Shown here one piece after another: positions 56,201-64,000 of a DNA stretch of 64,000 nucleotides. Location: assembly GCA_015179045.1 (NCBI GenBank), contig WHUZ01000003.1, forward strand, positions 248,001 to 312,000, read 5' to 3'. The notes under the pieces are model-generated. The model ran no database searches. It saw only the letters and a program-made list of their open reading frames with translations, and was not told the origin of the DNA. This DNA comes from Kalaharituber pfeilii. Its lineage: Eukaryota > Ascomycota > Pezizomycetes > Pezizales > Pezizaceae. The position numbers and the translations under genes are program-made. Position 1 is the first letter of the stretch. Each line of letters starts with the position of its first letter.

Positions 56201-56391
56201 GAAAGACCTGATGAGCCAGACGAGGGTTCTAGGAACTTGCGGTCGAATATAAAGACTGAGACTGCTTGTCCAGTCGATTTTCGTTTAGCGTCATGTATCT
56301 TCCATGGCCCTGATGTGGAAATTGGCTGGGGTGATAGGGTGTAGTTTGAGGAAATATTTGACGTGAAAGACTTGAGAGCGTTGGTGAACAT
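53209..56391 (-). CDS. SCY1-like pseudokinase, SCYL2 type
   Basis: Four exons are inferred on the minus strand (56391-55786, 55715-54483, 54430-54311, 54258-53209), 1002 residues in phase. The start is placed at MFTNALKSFTSNISSNYTLS, which matches the typical beginning of this family; an upstream in-frame Met (56487) is less likely. The kinase-like domain lacks active-site signatures: THCNITPEAVFINAK stands where an active kinase has HRD..N, and SDWKLSALAF replaces the DFG region. A HEAT-like helical region (about residues 300-600) follows, then a Ser/Thr/Gln-rich tail with WSTPSP, DWSNAIKKP and a terminal Q-rich KKTGLDAWESLL. SCYL2 proteins act in clathrin-linked traffic between trans-Golgi and endosomes; that role is inferred by family. 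It is divergently placed from the BCAT gene, sharing a ~1.15-kb upstream region. Confidence 0.9.
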
Positions 56392-57360
56392 GACTGTGGG
56401 TCGCTGGATGGGAAGGTGCCTGAAATTGAGGCCACTTCGGGGGCGGGAGGGGGGGGAGCGCTCTGGGGAATCCGAATGAATGACCAAAAAAGCGCTCTGC
56501 CGATGAGCTCTGGAGGGAGGGAGGTGTGTTTAGAGGAATAGATGTCTTTGATGAATAATGTAATTGGCTTTTACACTCAAGTATCGTAACAGGGCACAAG
56601 CAGAAAGTCTAGATGCGGAGCACAAGACAGTGGCAGTAAGCATTCATCCTGACGACTGCGCTGAGGAGCATAGCAAACTAGCAATGATGCGAATCCTACT
56701 TTTGGCGAATTTAGCGCAGCATCGAGCGCCGGAACGAGGGAGTATTCGAGAGGGCCGTCGATCGGTCAGTTGTGGAGTTGCTCATTGATCCGTTGAGAAA
56801 GGGAGGGAGCTGGAGTCAATTAGAGATTATCGAAGAAGCGCCGAGCTTATGATAATGCAGCGAAGTTGACAGAGCTTCACAAGCGTATGGCGAAGCCACA
56901 CCTGTGCGTAACGGGGGCGCATGCACAGCCACATCCCGTGCAGCTTCCGGTCTTAGCGTAGCACGTGACAACCACCGCGTCGCTCCAAAGGACACGCAGC
57001 CATCTCGGAACTTCGGCGTAGGGGAGCTGCAGAGGCGCTAGCGAACAACGGAAGGGCGGCACTGCTGGCGATGGGCCCGCGGCCGTCGCGCTGCGTCGAT
57101 ATTGCTGCGCTGCTGCGCTGCTGCGAGGCTGCGAGCCCTGCGCATACGGGTGCAAGAGGCGCCAGCAAGAAGGGCCCGCTGCGGGCTGCTGCGGGCTGCT
57201 GCGGGCTGCTAGCGTACCTGGCGCAGTCGCAGTCGAACGCCTCCGCCCTCCGGGCCTCCGCTTCGTTATGCCCACCCCGCCCCGCACTACGGATGCGGAT
57301 GCGACCGCTGGAGCCTTCGCTGCACCGGGGAGAGCGCGCTGACAATATTACCGGCCCGGC

Positions 57361-57366
57361 TGACTC
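57361..57366 (+). promoter_or_regulatory. TGACTC, Gcn4/cpc-1-type site upstream of BCAT
   Basis: TGACTC is the core of the element bound by Gcn4/CPC1, the general (cross-pathway) amino acid control activator. It lies 176 bp before the BCAT start. A single 6-bp match can occur by chance, but the position in front of an amino acid biosynthesis gene is meaningful. Confidence 0.45.
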
Positions 57367-57429
57367 TATCGCACCTGCCCCCATCCACCCCACCCCCCAC
57401 CCCGAGCTCCAACTCCGAGCCTATCGCAG

Positions 57430-57435
57430 TATAAA
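57430..57435 (+). promoter_or_regulatory. TATA-like box of BCAT
   Basis: TATAAA about 107 bp upstream of the BCAT start codon and 64 bp after the TGACTC element, in an otherwise GC-rich promoter. Confidence 0.4.
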
Positions 57436-57541
57436 GCTCGCCCCGTTGGCGGCGCTCCCTCCCATTTTCCGCAATTCTTCACCTCCACTCCGCCCCCCAG
57501 TCAATACAAAACAAAAGTAAAAACAACCGTAAAGGAGAAAG

Positions 57542-59012
57542 ATGTTAGGCCGCAATTCACTTCCACGGCTGGCTACGAGATGCATCCTCCCCAGGACGTC
57601 ATATTCTATATCCCGGACTTACTCGGCTGCCCTAAGGCCGTTGGCAGACTTGGATCCCTCAAAGCTGCAGATAACAAAGACCGTCTCACCAAAACCATTG
57701 CTCAAGCCAGAGGAATTGGTGTTTGGGAAGACCTTCACGGGTTAGTGCGCCTCTCTCTGCACAGTATGCGGTAGATAAAGGATTTCTGCCATATCTCCCC
57801 GCCGCCCATACCGGAACTCTGATGCGTGCTTCCACTCCAACATTCTTCTGCCTTTTGTTGAAACCGTCCTTGCTGCCCCAATGGCTAATCTTAAACAGAT
57901 CATATGCTCACTGCCGAATGGACCGCTGCTGATGGATGGCTTGCACCAAAGATCACCCCATATCAAAACCTTTCCTTGGATCCCGCTACCTGCGCGTTCC
58001 ATTATGCTTTTGAGTGTTTCGAGGGTATGAAGGCGTATAAGGTGAATACCAATCCTCTACATCATGTGGGCATTCCTATGCTGACTTAACGCTACAGGAC
58101 AGCAAAGGCCAAATCCGCCTTTTCCGCCCAGAGAAGAACATGGCTCGTCTCTCTACCTCCTCGCAGCGTCTCGCCATGCCTGCTATCCCCTCTGAGCCCC
58201 TCATCACACTCATCGGCAAATTCCTCAACCTTGACGAGCGTTTCATCCCCTCCCAACAGGGCTACAGTTTATACATCCGCCCCACCGTCATCGGCACCCA
58301 AAAGACCCTCGGCGTGGGCCCTCCAGGCTCTGCACTCCTTTTCGTCATCGCCTCCCCCGTTGGGCCATACTATCCAACTGGATTCAAGGCCGTGAGCTTG
58401 GAGGCAAGGTCCGACATTGTGCGTGCATGGCCCGGTGGTGTCGGTGACAAGAAGCTCGGCGCAAACTATGCACCGTGCATTGTCCCGCAACTGGAAGCAG
58501 CCAAGAAGGGATTCCAGCAGAACCTGTGGCTATTTGGACCCGAGGGATATGTTACGGAGGTAGGGACCATGAACGTCTTCTTTGCTTGGGTGCGGAAAGA
58601 TGGTCAGAAGGAGTTCATTACGACACCATTAGATGGAACTATCTTAGAGGGTATAACTAGGGATAGCGTGTTGAGCCTTGCTCGAGAGAAGCTTGGTCCA
58701 GAAGGATGGGTGGTGACTGAGCGGAAGTTCACCATCGCCGAAGTCAAGGAGGCAGAAGCCGAGGGGCGACTGCTGGAAGCGTTTGGTAGCGGAACTGCCG
58801 CTGTGGTGAGCCCAATCAAGAGAATCCACTGGGACGGTGGCCTTGAGAGCAGAAAATTGGGTGAGAAGGGTGCAGTGGAGATCAACGTGCCATTGTCGCC
58901 CGGAAAGGAGGCCGGCCCAATTGCCCAGCGCATGTGGGATTGGATCTTGGAGAGGCAGTATGGTGATGTGGAAAGCGAATGGAGCGTAATTGTGCCAAAG
59001 GAGGATTTATAG
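57542..59012 (+). CDS. BAT1: Branched-chain amino acid aminotransferase, mitochondrial
   Basis: Three exons (57542-57740, 57899-58041, 58098-59012) give 418 residues. The enzyme uses pyridoxal phosphate to interconvert Leu, Ile and Val with their 2-keto acids, with glutamate/2-oxoglutarate as partner. The N-terminal ~30 residues (Arg/Ser-rich, no acidic residues) are a mitochondrial presequence. Class IV aminotransferase hallmarks: [26 protein letters not shown], the [18 protein letters not shown] segment, YIRPTVIGT, the Schiff-base Lys (about residue 233) in [37 protein letters not shown] and the GTAAVV phosphate-binding region. Length matches eukaryotic BCATs. A TGACTC site upstream suggests cross-pathway control. 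The gene symbol follows the yeast mitochondrial orthologue; whether this or a paralogue is the mitochondrial isoform rests on the presequence. Confidence 0.93.
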
Positions 59013-59597
59013 CTGCAAGGGCTCGAAGCGGGCATACAGCCTTCCCGCAACCTGTAACATTGATTTTGCGATATCCTCATTTTTCTTTCTCGTTGGATTG
59101 CATCTTCTACCTGCTTCTCGATATCTCTAGACTATTTGTTTTAAAAATTATCCCGAACGTTTACGAGCATATGAGGCAGTATCTCACTTCGATAGAAAAT
59201 TGCCCTCTGGGGAACCAAACTATCTTCCATACACGTGACTTTCCGCTGTTTCCTTGTCTTGCTCTTCCACCTGTGACTAAGCCCCGCTCCCTAATCTCTT
59301 GGCGCAGAGCACTTCATCATCGTCCTCCTCGATTATCATACTTACTTCTGTGCCTTACATATAACTGCACCGGCTTCCGCCAGAACCAACCAACCAATTG
59401 CTAAAACCCCCAACCCACCACAATCACCATCACTCACCCACTTCACCAGGGGTCCACAAAGAGCGTTGCATATCTGCTTGCTTAGTTGCTTGCCGTCATC
59501 CGCAAATCCCACCACATAGATAACGGTTTACCGGCCATTCCGGAATTGCCTTATATCCTAGATCACCTTCGCTGATAATTTGAACATAACCCCCAAG

Positions 59598-60047
59598 ATG
59601 CCACTCCGTGCGCCCTCTTCTGCCTTCGCCCTCATCCCTCGTCCGACTATCCCCACAGTCATGCTGTACGGATCCATAACCCGCACCCGCACCATGGCGG
59701 GCACGTCAAGCCACCAGGCGCACGAAGACCACTACGATCCACCTTCGGGATGGCTGTTTGGTGTGCCGCCGGGGGAGAAGGCGAAGAAGGAAGGGTGGGA
59801 GAATGTGTTCTTCTGGGGATTCTTTGGGTCATTGGCGTTCGCGACGGTCGGGTGGGCGTACAAGCCAGATACTTCGTATGTCTCTCCTCCTTTACCTCGT
59901 TGTGTGAGGAAGTGATATTGGCGGAGATAAGGCCTGGACTAACCTAAATTTGGCATATGCAGGATCCAAACATGGGCGTTGGAGGAAGCAAGAAGACGCT
60001 TAGAGGCTGAGGGTATATTGCCTCCGCCACCTGCTCAGAGGAAGTAG
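59598..60047 (+). CDS. NADH:ubiquinone oxidoreductase ESSS subunit (NDUFB11/NUXM type)
   Basis: Two exons (59598-59875, 59963-60047) around an 87-bp intron splitting a Ser codon give 120 residues. A mitochondrial presequence-like start (MPLRAPSSAFALIPRPT) is followed by HEDHYDPPSGWLFG, then one transmembrane helix (ENVFFWGFFGSLAFATVGWAY) and the tail KPDTSIQTWALEEARRRLEA ending PPPAQRK. The P-x-G-W-L-F-G-V-x-P-G-E before the helix and the W-A-x-x-E-A-R-R-R-L after it are typical of the fungal ESSS accessory subunit in the membrane arm of complex I. An in-frame upstream Met (59580) gives six extra residues; I chose 59598. It lies 0.6 kb downstream of BCAT on the same strand; sharing a strand implies no functional link. 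Confidence 0.85.
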
Positions 60048-62963
60048 GGGCTTTGGAACAGCCATGGAGTTGCAATGTGGTTTGACTACGACGGAAAAAT
60101 GGATGCAGCATACATGCCAGGGATAATGGCGACGACGGCGAGCGAGCGCAACAGGCAGCGGAGCAGCAGAAGCGGAGTGGAATGGAGAGACGATGCGAAG
60201 GCAGGTTCGAAGATCGGGTGCAACGACATACTAATCAGAAAGAAGGAAAAAAAGCGGGAATATCTCCAAATGCAAGATGCACTGCATTTTGCGGTATCCG
60301 AAGACGAGCGAAGAGGAGGTTTTTACACATTTATCTGTATATGTGTTTCTTTTCTTGCGAAAAAAAACATTAGAGATGTATACAGCCTAGATAAGGTTAC
60401 CTTCTCTAGGTGACGGACGCATGTACCTGTTGTCTGCTATCTGTTGCTATTGTTGATGAGCTTGTTGGCTCTTGAGATCCTGTCTGTTGCTTGTTAACCT
60501 GCGGAGGAAAATCTGTGTGTTCGTGTGTTTTTTGTTATGCTAGACGAATACGAACAATGGGTTGCTCATTATGCGTCGTCTGAGTCTATTATCCTGTCCT
60601 GTCATATCACGTTGTACTGTTTTCGTGTGCTTGTTTCTTCATTTGCTGCGTAGCCGATGCGCGTGGAGTAGAGAAGGAGTGGGGGAAAAGAGGAAGAATG
60701 CGTGTATCAGGCTATGTCGTCATTTTCATTGCGTTTCTTTTATTGGTTATTTCCTTCGTATTTTTCTTTTCCTTTTTTGGGAACTATTATTGGGTTTCTT
60801 GTACATTTCTTTACTTTATATCTCTTTTATTTTGGTTTGTTTATCTTGTTTGTTATAGTGGCCTGTTATGTTTCATTTATGTGCTCCCTGTAGAAGTGGG
60901 AGATTGGGGGTGGCGGACTGCATGCGGGTACCCATACTTGTATATTTGGGTAGGTTGGTACATGATTACCTATATCTAAACTGTAGGGGGAATAGAGGGG
61001 AAGTTAACGAAGGGAAGAGGGGGTGTATGTTATCAAATATCAATGTTTATACTTGTATGGAGGTTTGCGTTCTATTTCGACGTTTGCGTTGTAGTTTTAA
61101 GGTTCCATATGTGGTGGTTTTTTTGGCCCCAGGAATGGGGCATAGGGCCCCGGCGCAATAACAGTTCTTATGTATGGCATGAGAGAGAGAAAGAGAGAGG
61201 ATGGTTATGTCAGTGAGGGTCAAATGGAAATAATGCCATTTGTATACATCAAAGGCAAAATTTGGAACCAGACATGGCATGCAGCCTGTGCTGATTTTCG
61301 AAAGGTGTATCATTACCAAAAGCTCGGATCGTTCCCTAGTTGAAATTCATGTCTTACTTCGTTCGTGTTCTTGAGTCTTCCAAATAGATTATTCTGAAAC
61401 CAGAAGCCTAGAGGCTCCCCACTCATGCCCACGTTCCTGGTTTCTGGGCCGCAACCACAACCGATCCATGGAACCCACTGTACAGTACGCACACACAGTA
61501 CTACACAGTCGAGCTCAAATTATTTGTGAGTGGGCAACGCAAAAGTGCTTACTGGTTAGCATTTGGGGCGTCTAGAACATTCTTTGACGCCCAATTGAAC
61601 CGGTACAGGGCTTTGCTGGCCTGTTATTGGAATGGCCGCTCAGAACTATGTGGTTGCACTACGTAGGCTGTATTCACGCATACTTTACAACCACCTAAAG
61701 GGCAGTTTTGCACCGGATAGAGAGGTTGTAGACAGGGATTGGGATCCCCAACCAGAGACAGGGGAATAATGGCGCAGAAGATTGGTTCTGCAAAAGCTGT
61801 AGGATGCTCCTGTAATCAAATGGTTCTGTACCTATAGGTGCGGCTGTACAGCTGAAGTACTTTGTGTGTAGGGTACAATGGAAAAGAAATAAACTACGTG
61901 CAACTAAGCTTATTTCATATGTAATTTAGCGCGAAAAGATGGCAGATGGTACAGAGAACAGGCAGTGTGTGTATTGAAGCGCTGACGGATATACGAAGGT
62001 TGGAGAGGATGATCGAGAGCTTAAAACGGCGTGTACTTTGGTGAGACGGTGTGCTGTAATGTATGTACTAGTAACCTTTAGGGGCAGCTTGAGGAGCGTA
62101 GGTAGGGCTTTGGCACGAGGTATGTAAAACGTTACAAGTGCTTGAGGCAGATTATTGTGAAGTTTAAATTGCTCATGAGGCGACTTGGCAAGACGTTCTG
62201 CTGCTCGATTGCAAACTGGACATGCGGGTGACTTCGTGTTAGTTGTTCTCCTAGACTGCTTCTTGTCAAGGGGGTGGCCTCAAGTGCTGGTTCCAGTACT
62301 AGTACAAGGTTCAAGCATGAGCAAAGTACTATGATACTCACTAATGCATATGATCAGTAATTCATTAACCACTTCGGTCTCCAGTTTCATATCATGCACT
62401 CACAATTGATGCTGGCGTCAATCAGTTACCAGAATTGCGAAGGTTTGCAGAGCCCACAAGCCCCTCCCGTGCCTTTCCTTTCAACATGTCCTCGTGCCCT
62501 CTCAAAAGTGTCATGGCTTGGTGGATTCGTGCTGACTTGCATCGATATTCCCCCTGCATCGCATGTCAAATATTGCAGATTCTCAGTATACTGAACGATG
62601 TCGCTTGATATGGTTGGCTGTCAATCGTGCTTAGCTTCCACTAATGCACTAGAAAATATCATAGAATGCTCAATCTCAGAGTGATGGAGGAACATTTTTA
62701 CGGATTGGGGATCGCCGAACGTAAGCGTGAACTTAAACGATGGTCAATTCTGCGGCCTTGTGAGACATCAAGGCGGTGTAAACTATCCGAGTTCTTGAAT
62801 AACGAGTGGATTCAAAATTTGAGAGCCCAAGGGGAATTCTCGCTTACTACGTGCTTTTGATCTCATGGATCTCGCATGGTTGGGCATGATTAGTCTGACT
62901 AGAAGGAAGGGATTGCTGGTTAAGCTTACTTTTTTAAAACTTAGCGAATGCACTGAAATCGGG

Positions 62964-63019
62964 TAGTCTGGTTGCACTATCATACCCCTCGCAACCAGAG
63001 GGGTAGTACAACCAGACTA
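62964..63019. mobile_element. 56-bp palindromic mini-element with 9-bp target duplication
   Basis: The left end TAGTCTGGTTGCACTA and right end TAGTACAACCAGACTA are inverted repeats (15 of 16). The middle contains ACCCCTC...GAGGGGT, so nearly the whole element can fold on itself. Exact GAAATCGGG flanks it at 62955-62963 and 63020-63028. Confidence 0.8.
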
Positions 63020-63773
63020 GAAATCGGGGATTCCGGCCCACAGCATGTTTCATTTAGTTTGAGTCCCTCGATACATGCGCCAGACTGCACAGCGGATGCA
63101 CAGCCTTGCAACACTTTTCTCCACTTTCCGATCAGCCTTACCTTTCTTTCTGAAAATCCACAAAGGTGCCTGATTGACATCTGTACCGTCGTAACACACC
63201 AGTTAGAACTGTTGCGGAACAAGTGGATCACACTGCCTGAAGCTAAGCTCAACGGGTAGCTTATCCGTATATTTCATCAATCAAACCCTGACTACTAGGA
63301 TAGGTATCTGGAAATACCCAAATTGTTACAGTATTTACCCATTTTATACGTTGGGTTTTCATCTCTAGAGACGGACGATATTTCCTGCGAACTTGTGCGA
63401 CACAAATCGCCGGAACGCTGTGGCGTACTTACTAGCTGGAAGTGTCAGGGCACTGTTTGTGTGTAATCAATAACAGCGCACCTGTAGAATGCTTCACTTT
63501 TTGTCTAGTTGCATGAGTTCAAACTGGGTTGCATGGTCACACAAGCAGTGTGAAGAATTAAATCTATGGTAACCAGTTAGGGAACGACAATTCGGCACTT
63601 ATTACTGATGCACAATCAAGAACTTCGTCATGGTAGCACAAATAACCGAATTCTACTATAAGTTTGTAACAAATGGAAATGAACTAGTACGATTCCAGTA
63701 GCGATAATTCTCTGCATGATGCAGATCAGGTGAAGGGAACAAGGTTAAAATTGAGAGCGTTTAGGCTCGTCCC

Positions 63774-63819
63774 TAGTTTCGTGAACCAGACCCTATTGCT
63801 CGACCTGGACACGAGACTA
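63774..63819. mobile_element. 46-bp mini-element with 9-bp target duplication
   Basis: Starts TAGTTTCGTGAACCAGAC and ends GGACACGAGACTA, with 10-bp termini inverted at 9 of 10 positions. Exact GCTCGTCCC flanks it at 63765-63773 and 63820-63828. Confidence 0.78.
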
Positions 63820-64000
63820 GCTCGTCCCAGGAGAAACGCCGGCTGGCGGCTTCGGTCAGTCTTTTCGGTGATCGGGTTGAGTAAAGAACTCACTTGTTAA
63901 GTAAATAATGGGTATCTTGGTCAGGTGTGCCGCTGAGGGATTAGGAATGGCACTTTGCTATTATTGACTAACAGAAATGAAAACCGGCGACCCTGGTCCA

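Larger units (their letters stand above)
56392..57541. promoter_or_regulatory. Shared divergent upstream region of SCYL2-like and BCAT genes
   Basis: 1.15 kb between two divergent start codons. The right half (about 56880-57480) is clearly GC-rich, with a CTGCGGGCTG tandem repeat near 57178-57212 and GCTGCTGCGCTG runs near 57105-57125. No gene is supported despite long overlapping GC-rich frames on both strands, which look like a composition effect. Confidence 0.6.
60048..64000. other. Intergenic region to the window end
   Basis: No gene is supported. The first ~1 kb may include the 3' UTR of the ESSS gene, and its T-rich stretch near 60700-60870 gives hydrophobic but meaningless frames. Two clear mini-elements occur at 62964-63019 and 63774-63819. 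A GAGAGA run lies near 61180-61198. The remainder shows nothing assignable. Confidence 0.55.

Noticed and set aside
57071..57520. 149-residue plus-strand and 136-146-residue minus-strand frames in the BCAT upstream region
   Set aside because: Overlapping frames on both strands in GC-rich DNA with Ala/Arg/Pro bias and simple repeats, so most likely promoter/5' UTR.
60562..60979. Hydrophobic frames of 90-98 residues after the ESSS gene
   Set aside because: They arise from a T-rich stretch; three overlapping frames all look 'membrane-like', which indicates composition rather than coding.

Overview
This is a window from an ascomycete fungus (Pezizomycotina). The genes have many short introns of about 45-135 bp with GT..AG ends. 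They include families typical of filamentous fungi: a seven-helix PTH11/rhodopsin-type membrane protein, hevein-like CBM18 chitin-binding proteins, a SCYL2-type pseudokinase and an UNC93-like transporter. I cannot fix the class from sequence alone. Gene density is low (about 13 supported genes in 64 kb), and much of the space between genes is transposon debris.

Layout. 1-407: 3' end of an unrecognised gene. 3.7-7.8 kb (-): a large multi-exon nuclear-looking protein with an AT-hook and a duplicated N-terminal module. 9.1-11.9 kb (-): a secreted multicopper oxidase fused to two CBM18 domains, probably broken by a one-base frameshift. 15.5-16.7 kb (-): PTH11-type membrane protein. 21.0-22.5 kb (+): tocopherol-cyclase-like protein. 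27.6-29.6 kb (+): UNC93-like MFS transporter with a GC-AG intron. 36.2-38.2 kb (-): SRPK-like kinase. 42.5-42.9 kb (+): small secreted cysteine-rich protein. 46.8-47.7 kb (+): secreted CBM18 protein. 49.4-50.7 kb (-): secreted/anchored Gly-rich single-pass protein. 53.2-56.4 kb (-): SCYL2-like pseudokinase. 57.5-59.0 kb (+): branched-chain aminotransferase, preceded by a TGACTC element. 59.6-60.0 kb (+): complex I ESSS subunit. In the multi-exon models I joined exons by hand; summed coding lengths are divisible by three in every model except the multicopper oxidase, which is one base short.

Mobile DNA. (1) A family of extremely small insertions (12-71 bp) built from TAGTCTsGTT / ACGAGACTA termini. 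Six or seven of them lie between direct repeats of about 9 bp. I do not recognise this family and regard it as the most interesting signal here. (2) A LINE-like family with a conserved 3' stem-loop and poly(A) tail. One copy (33712-34970) looks complete by its 11-bp target-site duplication yet encodes only an ORF1-like protein, a 'half-LINE' layout; others are 5'-truncated down to 60-80 bp. (3) A Tc1/mariner-like MITE family with TA duplications. One 80-bp copy sits inside one copy of a direct repeat, and the sister repeat keeps the empty site. (4) A further inverted-repeat element near 20.1-20.5 kb. (5) A pair of ~0.4-kb LTR-like direct repeats near 23.7-25.0 kb.

The genes do not form one pathway or cluster. 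The only tight neighbours are the divergent SCYL2/BCAT pair and the BCAT-ESSS tandem, both ordinary housekeeping arrangements. No tRNA, rRNA or CRISPR was found.
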